DNA of 64,000 nt. It comes from Acinetobacter bohemicus ANC 3994. Its GTDB lineage: Bacteria > Pseudomonadota > Gammaproteobacteria > Pseudomonadales > Moraxellaceae. Where the stretch lies: positions 282,781-346,780 of the forward strand of contig NZ_KB849164.1 in the NCBI RefSeq assembly GCF_000367925.1, read 5' to 3'. The position numbers were made by a program, and so were the translations under genes. Numbering within the stretch: position 1 is the stretch's first letter; every line of letters begins with the position of its first letter. Of this stretch, positions 53,024-61,194 are shown piece after piece. The notes beneath the pieces are model-generated. The model searched no databases. It worked only from the letters and a program-made list of their open reading frames with translations, and was not told the DNA's origin.

Positions 53024-53052
53024 ATATGAGGTGTAAGCCTTAAAAATTCAAG
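53024..53052 (-). promoter_or_regulatory. Sigma-32 (heat shock) promoter of htpX
   Basis: On the minus strand CTTGAAT (53052-53046), a 14-base spacer and CCTCATAT (53031-53024), against the consensus CTTGAAA-N11 to 16-CCCCATNT. Only two positions differ. htpX is a heat-shock gene in E. coli, in agreement. Confidence 0.7.
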
Positions 53053-53101
53053 GAAAAAATGAGTAATTCTGTACAATGATGGTATTTATCAGCTCAGTTT
53101 T

Positions 53102-53953
53102 TTAATCGGTAATTGATATTTTAGCAGAAGCTGTGGCATGTGCCGTGGCATATGAGCGCATTGGCGCATCGGTATAACTGCCATCAGATGCCATAATAAT
53201 TTGACGTTGTTCACTGTAACGAGAGGGTGCTGGTTCATCTGGAGTCGATTGCGCAATAATTTTAGCATTATCTGGACGACTATCACGATTTGAGCTTAAA
53301 CCGACGCCATTTGAGTATAAGTTACTAAAACGACTGCTAACCCGTCTGACATAATCTTGGGTTTCTTTAAAGGGTGGAATGCCGCCGTATTTAGCGACAT
53401 TACCTTCACCGGCATTGTAGCTGGCTAAAACCAATGAGGTATTGCCATTAAAACGTTTGGTCAACCAGGCTAAATATTTTGCACCCGCCATAATGTTTTG
53501 TTGTGGGTCGAAAGCATTGGATACATTAAAACGTCGTGCTGTGGCCGGCATCAGTTGCATCAGTCCTTGCGCACCGACAGGGGAGCGAGCATTGACATTA
53601 AATCCAGATTCAGTATGCATGACGGCTTTAATTAAGCCTTCAGAAATACCATGTTGTGATGCTGCTTGCTTAATAATATGGTCAAAAGCATTTTTATTGC
53701 GACTGTAGCTGGGTAAAACTGAAGCTTCAGAACTGCCCCAGTTCGTATAACTATGCATATTACTGTCAGGATAATAGGTCTTTTTTTCAACTTTTAAATG
53801 ACTATATCGACTTTGTTTATTGGTCAGTAAGGTCGTGCCATTGGACTCTTTAAGTTGATAGATGGTTTGACCCGCGTAACTGGTCGCTGTAACAAAACTA
53901 ACTGTTACACACCCCAAAATATAAAATCCAATATTTACAATGTTATTTTTCAT
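53102..53953 (-). CDS. Lytic transglycosylase with SLT domain
   Basis: A 283-residue secreted protein with a signal peptide (cleavage after SYAG region, about residue 28), a short DUF4124-like beta segment (IYQLKESNGTTLLTNK, 31-46) and an SLT domain from about 90 to 210. Catalytic Glu115 is in HTESGFNVNARSPVGAQGLM, and the ASYNAGEGNV motif is present. It cleaves peptidoglycan between MurNAc and GlcNAc. The C-terminal 70 residues are Ser-rich and disordered. Confidence 0.88.
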   Translation of the reverse strand: MKNNIVNIGFYILGCVTVSFVTATSYAGQTIYQLKESNGTTLLTNKQSRYSHLKVEKKTYYPDSNMHSYTNWGSSEASVLPSYSRNKNAFDHIIKQAASQHGISEGLIKAVMHTESGFNVNARSPVGAQGLMQLMPATARRFNVSNAFDPQQNIMAGAKYLAWLTKRFNGNTSLVLASYNAGEGNVAKYGGIPPFKETQDYVRRVSSRFSNLYSNGVGLSSNRDSRPDNAKIIAQSTPDEPAPSRYSEQRQIIMASDGSYTDAPMRSYATAHATASAKISITD

Positions 53954-54119
53954 TTTTTAATGTAGAAAAAATCTGCCTCAAACAGTTAAATGGCAGTTTA
54001 ACAAAAAAAAACAGGATAGAAAGTATTTCTAAATTTATTTCTCATTGAGTTTGTAAAAAGCAAGTGCTAATTGTAGAGATAGTAATCAAAAAATATTTAA
54101 TTTTTTTTTAATCAGGATA

Positions 54120-54300
54120 GCTTGACACAATTAAAGCATTGATTTTTATTGAAATTTAAATTGATCAAAAAGTGATCAATTTAAATAGAAGCCTTAAATA
54201 ATAGGTCAGAGACCGTGTCAAGCCTTTTGAAATCCACAAAGTTATCCACAGGTTTTGTGGACAACTGTGGAAAAGTACAAACAGTAAGCATTGTGGGTAA
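54120..54300. promoter_or_regulatory. Nested inverted repeats and DnaA-box cluster upstream of ttcA
   Basis: The divergent slt-ttcA gap (53954-54450) contains, in order: GCTTGACAC (54120-54128); a perfect 14-base inverted repeat ATTTAAATTGATCA/TGATCAATTTAAAT (54154-54167, 54173-54186) with loop AAAAG; GTGTCAAGC (54215-54223), the complement of the first element; then a consensus DnaA box TTATCCACA (54242-54250), TTGTCCACA on the other strand (54256-54264), an adjoining TTTCCACAG (54265-54273) and TTACCCACA on the other strand (54292-54300). No gene fits. The function is not known. Confidence 0.55.
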
Positions 54301-54450
54301 AATTTGAACTCAAACGGTCAAAATAGCATGGGGTTAATGACGTCAAAATGACAGCAATAATCAATTTTCAGAAAATAAATTCTTTTGGTGCGATATGCAG
54401 CCGAATCGGATAAAATCGCGCGGTATTTTTATTTATGGTTTATCTCGTCT

Positions 54451-55371
54451 ATGTACTCGCCAGTTGAGTCCGAACAAGGATTTAATTTCAAACCAGAACT
54501 GCCTACAAGTTCGGCATATTACCGTTTGTTGAAAAAGATTCGCCGTCAAGTCGGTCATGCCATTCGTGATTTTAAAATGATCGAAGAAGGTGACAAGGTA
54601 ATGGTATGTATTTCTGGTGGTAAAGACAGTTATACCTTGCTGGACATCATGTTGCAGTTTAAACGTATTGCACCGATCAACTTTGATGTTGTCGCGGTGA
54701 ATCTTGACCAAAAGCAACCTGGCTTTCCTGAAGATGTGTTACCACGTTATTTAGAAGAAAATAACATTCCATATTATATTTTGGAAAAAGACACCTACAG
54801 CATTACCAAAAAGTTAACCCCTGAAGGTAAAACCTATTGTGCGGTGTGTTCACGCTTACGCCGTGGTTCTTTATATGGTTTTGCGCAGGAAATTGGGGCA
54901 ACTAAAGTCGCTTTAGGTCATCATCGTGATGACATTATGGCAACCTTCTTCTTGAATCTATTTCATGGCGGTAGCTTAAAAGCCATGCCACCGAAACTTT
55001 TGTCATCGGACAAGAAGAATATCTTGATTCGTCCACTGGCTTATGTGGAAGAAAAAGACATCATCAAGTATGCAGAAATGCGCCAGTTCCCGATTATTCC
55101 ATGTAATTTATGTGGTTCGCAGGAAAATTTACAGCGTGCGATGATCAACACGATGTTGCGTGAATGGGATGCACAATATCCGAAGCGTTTACATAGCATT
55201 TTTGGTGCGATGCAGAACGTATCACCTTCACAATTGGCCGATCGTGAGTTATTTGATTTTGAAGCTTTAGATGAGCAACGTGAGATTGATTTCACAGGAA
55301 GTTGTTCAACTGAAGATGAAGCACAAAATAAACGCATCAATATGGTCAATTTAGGTTTTGCCGCAGAATAA
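54451..55371 (+). CDS. ttcA: tRNA 2-thiocytidine biosynthesis protein TtcA
   Basis: A 306-residue PP-loop ATPase. The SGGKDS motif is at 55-60, with the two CxxC iron-sulfur cysteine pairs in CAVCSRLRRG and CNLCGSQ. It thiolates C32 in certain tRNAs. I chose ATG 54451 (MYSPVES); a longer in-frame extension from 54385 has no conserved residues. The ribosome-binding site is weak. Confidence 0.94.
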   Translation: MYSPVESEQGFNFKPELPTSSAYYRLLKKIRRQVGHAIRDFKMIEEGDKVMVCISGGKDSYTLLDIMLQFKRIAPINFDVVAVNLDQKQPGFPEDVLPRYLEENNIPYYILEKDTYSITKKLTPEGKTYCAVCSRLRRGSLYGFAQEIGATKVALGHHRDDIMATFFLNLFHGGSLKAMPPKLLSSDKKNILIRPLAYVEEKDIIKYAEMRQFPIIPCNLCGSQENLQRAMINTMLREWDAQYPKRLHSIFGAMQNVSPSQLADRELFDFEALDEQREIDFTGSCSTEDEAQNKRINMVNLGFAAE

Positions 55372-55380
55372 TGGTGACTT

Positions 55381-55413
55381 TAAACACCAATTTTAGGATT
55401 GGTGTTTATTTTA
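55381..55413 (+). terminator. Intrinsic terminator after ttcA
   Basis: AAACACCAAT-TTTAGG-ATTGGTGTTTATTTT hairpin. Confidence 0.85.
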
Positions 55414-55586
55414 TATATCTGATTTATTTAATAAATGTATTAAAAGTATTAAAATTGAACGTCCAGTGCAAAAAACTTTAAGCAGAAAACAATTTTACAT
55501 GCTATAACAGGCGTCAAGCACAATAGCTTCACAAAGATGTTGTCTGGATAGGCGACACAAATGAACAAATAAATTGAGGAAACATC

Positions 55587-55970
55587 ATGCCTGCCTTTTT
55601 AACTGATGATTGGTTTTCAACAGTAGAGACTTTAACTGCTCAAGCTGGTAACTTAAACTTGCCACCTGCGCTTGCAAATTTAGCAATCAACTTAGTGGTT
55701 GCAGATTCAGAAGGCAATACTGAATTGTCTTTGGATGGTGGTGCAATCAAAAAAGGTCTATCTTCAAATGCGAAAACCACATTGAATATGGATGGTGAAA
55801 CACTTCGTAAAGTGTTCCTAGAGTTTGATATGGCTGCAGCAATGCAAGCATTCATGACAGGTAAAATTAAAGTTCAAGGCGATATGTCGCAATTAATGGC
55901 TTTACAAACTGCGAAGCCAAGCCAAGAACAAAAAGATTTATTTAAAAAAGTGCTTGAGCAAACAGCTTAA
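55587..55970 (+). CDS. SCP2 sterol-carrier-like domain protein
   Basis: A 127-residue protein consisting of one SCP2-like domain (about 20-125), with the alternating strands LVVADSEGNTELSLDGGAIK and FDMAAAMQAFMTGKIKVQGDM typical of the fold. Related domains bind lipids; bacterial single-domain members are largely uncharacterised. No signal peptide, so it is cytoplasmic. AGGAAACATC precedes the start. A bidirectional terminator follows. Confidence 0.85.
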   Translation: MPAFLTDDWFSTVETLTAQAGNLNLPPALANLAINLVVADSEGNTELSLDGGAIKKGLSSNAKTTLNMDGETLRKVFLEFDMAAAMQAFMTGKIKVQGDMSQLMALQTAKPSQEQKDLFKKVLEQTA

Positions 55971-55981
55971 GTCTTTTGAAT

Positions 55982-56017
55982 AAAAAAAGCTTAGCAATTT
56001 AGCTAAGCTTTTTTTTG
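55982..56017. terminator. Bidirectional terminator
   Basis: AAAAAAAGCTTAGC-AATTTA-GCTAAGCTTTTTTTT hairpin between convergent genes. Confidence 0.9.
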
Positions 56018-56032
56018 TCTACAGTACACAGC

Positions 56033-57145
56033 TTAGATATTGACTAACTGTGGTGTCGATTTAATGTGTTCTAAATAGGCACGGATACGAGTCACATATT
56101 GAACTGCTTGTCGATAACGACCATTACTGGTTTTGTTGTTATCTAAATAGCTGTACAAATTCACCCAATTGTTGGGGTTTTTACCTTGTGCTTTGATTCG
56201 ATTTTGAATCTGGTTGACAGCACCGGGTCCCATATTATAAGCCACAAGTGCATACCAATTACGATCGGGGTAGGGCACATCCTGATATCGATCTAACATC
56301 TGGTCGTAATATTTCGCGCCACCTTCAATACTTTGTGCTGGGTCAGTTCGGTTACTCACACCCATTGCTTTTGCTGTACTGTTGGTGAGCATCATTAAAC
56401 CACGGACGCCTGTAGGCGAAACTGAGTTTGGTTTCAGATACGATTCCTGATAGCCAATAGCCGCTAATAAATGCCAATCTAAATCATATTTTTCGGCCGT
56501 ATTCTTAAAGCTGGCTTTATAAATAGGCATACGCTGATTTAAATCACGCTGAATGCTATCCCATGATTCTTCTTTCACGACATTCTGATTATAGAATGAA
56601 GCCAGTTGACGAATCGAGCCAGATTGTTTGCCCTGACAGACAAAACCACTCGCGGTTTGGGCCAGTGGATCATCAGCATGTTTGAAAACCCAATTTAGGT
56701 TGGTATCTAAACCATTTTGTTGCAAGCTATTTAAATCACCACAAGTTGCTGAAAATGAAGCTAAATGCTTTTTCTCGATTGAGCTTACATCAGCAGTGGT
56801 CATCGCAAAATTTGCTTTACCTTGCGAGATCCATTTAAGTGCTGTGGCATTGTCAGGTACAGTTTTAAACACTAAATTAACGTTTAAACTATTGGCGTAG
56901 TTACGTGCTAGGTCATAACCAAAACCATGTAGATGTGAACCATCTTTAAATACCGTAGTCGAATTTTCGACTGAAACGACGGTGAGTTGCTTGTCGTTTA
57001 CGACAGAATCGTATTGGTACGACTTACTTGCATTAATGCTGTGAAATGGAATTAACAGTGTACTAAATGCAAGAATTTTTAATGAGAGAGAGGTTTTTAA
57101 AGAGTTAAGGCTAAGCCTCACTCCAGAAGTTGAACTACTGTGCAT
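56033..57145 (-). CDS. MltF-like lytic transglycosylase, shortened
   Basis: A 370-residue secreted protein: signal peptide (cleavage near NA-SK, residue 39), a partial solute-binding-protein-like domain (about 50-190) and a C-terminal SLT domain (about 215-345) with catalytic Glu224 in GYQESY and the AYNMGPGAV motif. This is the MltF domain order, but MltF proteins have about 480 residues with a complete two-lobed binding domain; here the binding domain is much reduced. It should still cleave peptidoglycan glycan strands. Minus strand, convergent with the SCP2 gene. Confidence 0.82.
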   Translation of the reverse strand: MHSSSTSGVRLSLNSLKTSLSLKILAFSTLLIPFHSINASKSYQYDSVVNDKQLTVVSVENSTTVFKDGSHLHGFGYDLARNYANSLNVNLVFKTVPDNATALKWISQGKANFAMTTADVSSIEKKHLASFSATCGDLNSLQQNGLDTNLNWVFKHADDPLAQTASGFVCQGKQSGSIRQLASFYNQNVVKEESWDSIQRDLNQRMPIYKASFKNTAEKYDLDWHLLAAIGYQESYLKPNSVSPTGVRGLMMLTNSTAKAMGVSNRTDPAQSIEGGAKYYDQMLDRYQDVPYPDRNWYALVAYNMGPGAVNQIQNRIKAQGKNPNNWVNLYSYLDNNKTSNGRYRQAVQYVTRIRAYLEHIKSTPQLVNI

Positions 57146-57510
57146 GTTGTCTCCGCTACAAGTAATTTATGCCCTAAAAAGTAAAGACAAACATGCCTCA
57201 GACTTTTTCAAGTTTGATAAATTCAATAAGGGTTGGGCAGTCATGACGTCATTCAAAAATGACATTGGATTAAAAGAAGAATAATGTAGAATTTCTACAT
57301 AGAGTAAAAAATAAGCAATTTAAAAACATGAGCGCATAATAAGGCTGAAAAATAAACTTGTCAAATTTTGTACTAATTTTTTTTAAAATATGTAATATAA
57401 ATAACTAATTTAATTGAATAATTAATTTTATAAACTTTGACTCTGTTTAAAAGTTAGATAAAATAGCGCATTATTGTCAATAAATTGTAAGCATAACACC
57501 AAAAAATACT
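57146..57510. other. Divergent promoter region before greB
   Basis: 365 AT-rich bases with no gene. A near-palindrome ATGTAGAA-T-TTCTACAT (57284-57300) and a TGACGTCA palindrome near 57244 could be operators. Nothing else is evident. Confidence 0.4.
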
Positions 57511-57996
57511 ATGAAATCTAACTTAATTACACGTGCTGGACATGACAAATTGGTCGCAGAATTACAACATTTGTGGCATGAAGAACGACCAGAAATTACC
57601 AGAAAAGTGAACTGGGCTGCGAGTCTGGGCGACCGTAGTGAAAATGCTGATTACCAATATAATAAGCAGATTTTACGTAAGATAGACCGCCGCGTTCGTT
57701 ACTTAGGTAAGCGTTTAGAAGAGTTTAAAATTATTGATTTTTCTCCTGAGCAAGAGGGAAAAGTATATTTTGGTGCTTGGGTCGAGATTGAGAATGACCA
57801 AGGTGAAAAAATCATAGTGCGTATTGTTGGGGTAGATGAGATTTATGATCATCATCCGCAACATATTTCAATTGATTCACCTATGGCACAAGCTTTACTT
57901 GGAAAGCAAGCCGATGATGAGGTTGAAGTGGTGACACCATTAGGCAAGAAACTGTGGTATATCAATGAAATTCATTATGAAAAGCCTGAAAAATAG
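57511..57996 (+). CDS. greB: Transcript cleavage factor GreB
   Basis: A 161-residue GreB: N-terminal coiled coil with the tip acidic residues in SLGDRSENADYQYNK, and the C-terminal FKBP-like domain. Compared with the greA product in this window, the coiled-coil tip (YNKQILRKIDRRVRYLGKRL) is GreB-like, being strongly basic. It helps RNA polymerase cut back long displaced transcripts. Single gene. Confidence 0.95.
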   Translation: MKSNLITRAGHDKLVAELQHLWHEERPEITRKVNWAASLGDRSENADYQYNKQILRKIDRRVRYLGKRLEEFKIIDFSPEQEGKVYFGAWVEIENDQGEKIIVRIVGVDEIYDHHPQHISIDSPMAQALLGKQADDEVEVVTPLGKKLWYINEIHYEKPEK

Positions 57997-58095
57997 TCAA
58001 AATAATGGATTTTGATTTTATTTTAAGCAGTCAGTCAGAAAAAAGTATAAAAGTGTTTGCTAAGATTGGATTTTATTTATATGATAGCCGCCATT

Positions 58096-58185
58096 GGAAG
58101 CGTGGCAGAGCGGTTTAATGCACCGGTCTTGAAAACCGACGAGGGTGTGAGTCCTCCGTGAGTTCGAATCTCACCGCTTCCGCCA
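58096..58185 (+). tRNA. tRNA-Ser (anticodon TGA)
   Basis: A 90-base gene from GGAAGCG to the encoded CCA, with acceptor stem GGAAGCG/CGCTTCC, anticodon loop CTTGAAA with anticodon TGA, a long variable arm and GTTCGAATC T-arm. Confidence 0.97.
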
Positions 58186-58192
58186 AATATTG

Positions 58193-58228
58193 AAAAAGAC
58201 CCTTGATCATCAAGGGTCTTTTTTTTCA
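58193..58228 (+). terminator. Intrinsic terminator after tRNA-Ser
   Basis: AAAAGACCCTTGAT/ATCAAGGGTCTTTT hairpin with a long T run. Confidence 0.9.
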
Positions 58229-58279
58229 CTTCGATTTTTTCCCACATAGTAGTTCACAGAAGGGTTTGGATTAAATTCG

Positions 58280-58444
58280 ACACTTTATTATCGCTAAGTC
58301 CATTTCACTGAATTTGTTCTTTCATTTATAAAATATTGCTGTAGTCATCACTTATTCATGGCAAGGATTTGGCACAGGCGTAGCTGCTTCTGCCTGCTTT
58401 AGAAAGGGTGAGATCTGACTGTCATTAAACTTGGCGTGTTTCAT
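58280..58444 (-). pseudogene. Relic of an IS3-family orfA transposase
   Basis: Minus-strand translation from ATG 58444 gives MKHAKFNDSQISPFLKQAEA then ATPVPNPCHE and a stop, and the same frame continues VMTTAIFYK, a second stop, then KNKFSEMDLAIIK. This tracks, residue by residue, the start of IS3-family OrfA (M-K-x-x-R/K-F-x-x-x-Q-I-x-x-x-L-K-Q-A-E, C-x-E-H-G-x-S-x-A-T-F-Y-x-W-R-x-K-F-G-G-M-D). The stops fall where His and Trp would be. AAGGGGATTTCG lies just before the ATG. No orfB or complete inverted repeat was found. Confidence 0.75.
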
Positions 58445-59142
58445 CGAAATCCCCTTGGTTTTTTTAAGATAATGGATTGTTATTTTTGACTATGATTATT
58501 TTAGGGGGATTCTGAATGACCATATTCATGCAATAGCTGTCATGCTATTTACAGTTTAGAATCCACCCAGTTCTCAGAATTCGAGAAATTTGTTACGAAT
58601 AAAGAACATCAGTACTTTTAGTGCATTTATTGACAAGATTAATTTTATCTTTTTCAGAAGGCCCATGACAGACCGATTATATTTCACCTGATTTATGTTT
58701 ATAGTGATCTAGATACAAATGATAATCTCTATGCTTTATGCTGTTCTATATATTGTCTTTCTTACGGATAAGATAAAGAATAAGTCTCCTTTAAAATTAG
58801 TTTAGTTATATAGAACAAATCTAAAGACTTAATTAGCTTGGAAGATAAAGCCTTACTTAAAATAGTCCTTTGAATATTTAACCAGTTCTCGAAACACAAG
58901 CAAAGTATGGCGCTTAAGCATTTTTTAAATTTTTGTCTAGTAATGCTATATTAAATATCAAGTTAAAATTGAACATTTAATTTTTAGTGTTTGGGACAAA
59001 ATAATTGAATAATATAAATAGTTTGTTATATATTAATAAGCATTAAAAAAATAAAACCAACAAAAATATTTTTTTACATCAATCGGGTTTGTTATGATCA
59101 GTAATTAATAGGTCATTATTTATTTTAAATATATAACAGCAT
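58445..59142. other. Gap between the IS relic and the DUF6502 gene
   Basis: About 700 bases, very AT-rich, without a gene. A GAATCCCCCTAAAATAATCA stretch (minus strand, about 58514-58495) may be an old IS end. A GAACATTTA element lies at 58971-58979, shared with the next two upstream regions. Otherwise nothing recognised. Confidence 0.35.
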
Positions 59143-60006
59143 ATGAAAAAGCTTTTAATTCATAGTTCAAGTTTAGATCAGCCTACGCTATCTACATCTA
59201 CGCATTTGTCACAGAATGCTGAATCGACTTTGGAGTCCACACTTCAGGTTATGAACGAGCTTGTGCACTGGATGGTAAAATCTGGCATTGGCTATGCGGA
59301 GTTTTCTGCTGCTTTGCGTTCATTGTTTTATAATGAAGCGATTAAAGAACTTGAATATTTAAATCAGAAAAAAACAGATTCATCGGTAAGTTTGTTGTCA
59401 GGATTAAACAGACGCGATGTCAGTGCTTTACGTGCAGAAAATGGCGGTGATCATCAGATTATTCCTGCTGCTTATGTGGATATTTTATCAAGCAGTGTTC
59501 CTGCGCGTGTTGTTGCTTTATGGATACATCAAGATTTAAACAATATTCTGCCGATTTCGGGAGAAGAAAACAGTTTTGAATATTTAGTAAAACAAATATC
59601 CACAGAAAAGCATCCACGTTCAATTTTACTGGAATTAAAACGTATTGGTGTAATTGTGGAAGATGGTGAAAATGTCATATTGCAAACCAACAGTTTTACA
59701 CCTTCACCTGAAATGGATGAAATTAAACAATTATTTACTGCAAATATTGTGAGCCATTTAGCAGCGGGAATTCATAATATTATTGAAAAAGATAATAGTT
59801 TTTTAGAGCAAGCACTTTTTGCCAATGAATTAACCTCAGCATCGGTCGAGCAGTTGAAACAGACCAGCATGAAATTATGGAATGAAATGTCAAAACAGGT
59901 TTTGGCTGAAGCGCTGGAATACTGCAAACAGGATGAAGGTCGTAAAGATGCTGTATTTAATTTTAGATTAGGAGTATTTCAGCATGATGCGCAGGAAAAA
60001 AAATAA
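59143..60006 (+). CDS. DUF6502 family protein (possible regulator)
   Basis: A 287-residue protein matching the DUF6502 family. The N-terminal part reads LVHWMVKSGIGYAEFSAALR then LLSGLNRRDVSALR (about 83-96), the layout of a winged helix-turn-helix in which GLNRRDV would be the recognition turn; the C-terminal half is helical. It has no signal or membrane segments. Family function is not established; a DNA-binding role is inferred. It lies on the same strand as a lipoprotein and an adhesin gene, which makes it a candidate controller of that locus. Start ATG 59143, weak ribosome-binding site. Confidence 0.65.
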   Translation: MKKLLIHSSSLDQPTLSTSTHLSQNAESTLESTLQVMNELVHWMVKSGIGYAEFSAALRSLFYNEAIKELEYLNQKKTDSSVSLLSGLNRRDVSALRAENGGDHQIIPAAYVDILSSSVPARVVALWIHQDLNNILPISGEENSFEYLVKQISTEKHPRSILLELKRIGVIVEDGENVILQTNSFTPSPEMDEIKQLFTANIVSHLAAGIHNIIEKDNSFLEQALFANELTSASVEQLKQTSMKLWNEMSKQVLAEALEYCKQDEGRKDAVFNFRLGVFQHDAQEKK

Positions 60007-60187
60007 TCGTCTTATGACTGGCTGCGCGTTTGTTGGATTTAGATAAAAAGATGTTTAACTTAAGAATAATAACAATATTATTTCCCATAAAAAGATTATT
60101 TGATAAAATGTCTAAAATGAACATTTATTAATTTTAGCTTATTTCTTTAATACTTAGTGATGAGAATTTACCATTTAGGTGAGATCA

Positions 60188-60937
60188 ATGTGTGATAGCC
60201 GTTCCTATGCTTTTATTTTTTGCATATTGTTTTTAACTGGATGTGGGGAAAATTTTACAGTTGGTGGAGTCAGTTTAGGTGGTTCTGGTACAGGTCTAGG
60301 AGTTCCTGATAGCGGTCCGAAAGATGGTATTGAAGATCAATATAGCATGGAATTTTATTTGAAAAATTCGATGACTAAACTACAAGAATTTCCAGCAGAT
60401 CCTGACTGTTCAGGTGTGAGTCGTACGATTCAGTTGGAAAATTTGGAAACAGGTAAATTGGCACCTGATGGTACTGATATTACGTTAGCAGAGACCTCTG
60501 CATCAAAACCAAATAATGCGGCGGTACAGATTATTGTCCGAAATTTAACGGACAAACCTATTTTAGAGCATATTCCTTCATGTACCGCACCGATAAAACT
60601 GCTAGATCAAGATGGAAATATTGTAAACCAAGGACAGAATTTTAATTGTTCAAATGGTGAAAGCCTTCAAGCTTATGCAGCTGGAGAATGCCGAGTTTTT
60701 CGTTATGAGTTTAGCTTGCCGCAAAAGGTTTCTGCTTGGACTTTAAATTACAATACTCGATATACAGGTACTGATAATATTGAGATCAATCAATGTCCAT
60801 CATTATCATTTAATATGGATGTTGATACGAAGAAAGATGATGGCATGTTTACTGGAGGTATTGGCCTCATCATTTCAGGTATGCCTGTTGAAAGCCTGCC
60901 TTGCGAATTGATTGAACCGCCATTAATTAACCCCTGA
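60188..60937 (+). CDS. Hypothetical lipoprotein of the adhesin locus
   Basis: A 249-residue protein with a lipoprotein signal peptide ending in LTGC (Cys19). A Gly-rich linker (GGVSLGGSGTGLGV) follows, then a roughly 190-residue beta-rich domain with several cysteines (about 75, 133, 155, 163), consistent with disulfides outside the cytoplasm. I do not recognise a family. The ATG at 60188 has AGGTGAG close upstream. It lies between the DUF6502 gene and the adhesin gene and has its own terminator (60961-60989), so the adhesin has a separate promoter. It may help display the adhesin, but that is conjecture. Confidence 0.6.
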   Translation: MCDSRSYAFIFCILFLTGCGENFTVGGVSLGGSGTGLGVPDSGPKDGIEDQYSMEFYLKNSMTKLQEFPADPDCSGVSRTIQLENLETGKLAPDGTDITLAETSASKPNNAAVQIIVRNLTDKPILEHIPSCTAPIKLLDQDGNIVNQGQNFNCSNGESLQAYAAGECRVFRYEFSLPQKVSAWTLNYNTRYTGTDNIEINQCPSLSFNMDVDTKKDDGMFTGGIGLIISGMPVESLPCELIEPPLINP

Positions 60938-60960
60938 TATTAGATAGCGCATGATTCATA

Positions 60961-60989
60961 CAAGACCTTTTTAAGAGGTCTTTTTTTTG
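60961..60989 (+). terminator. Intrinsic terminator before the adhesin gene
   Basis: AAGACC-TTTTTAAGA-GGTCTT stem followed by TTTTTTG. Confidence 0.85.
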
Positions 60990-61067
60990 CCTGAAATTAA
61001 AGAAACATGGTGGGTCATGAAGGAATAAGTTTTTTAAACGCAAGGTTTGAAATATATAGTTACATAT

Positions 61068-61122
61068 ATAAATGTGCAATTTGAACATTTATTTAAGATA
61101 AATGTTCAAATTGCACATTTAT
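61068..61122. promoter_or_regulatory. Perfect 25-base inverted repeat before the adhesin gene
   Basis: Arms at 61068-61092 and 61098-61122 are perfect complements, with a five-base loop TTAAG. The arms contain GAACATTTA and TGCAATTTGAAC. No T run follows, so it is not a typical terminator. It ends 72 bases before the adhesin start and may be an operator or 5' leader structure. Confidence 0.7.
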
Positions 61123-61194
61123 TTAGACATAATAAAAAACAATAAGTCACGCTCTTTATTTTTAAAGAGAAATACATCACTAAAAGGTATTGGA

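Noticed and set aside
54120..54300. Calling the DnaA-box region the chromosomal origin
   Set aside because: No dnaA, dnaN or rpmH is nearby, and Acinetobacter origins are expected next to dnaA. The boxes alone do not prove an origin.
58715..58735. Fur-box-like AAATGATAAT stretch
   Set aside because: Only one half of the consensus is present, and no iron gene follows.
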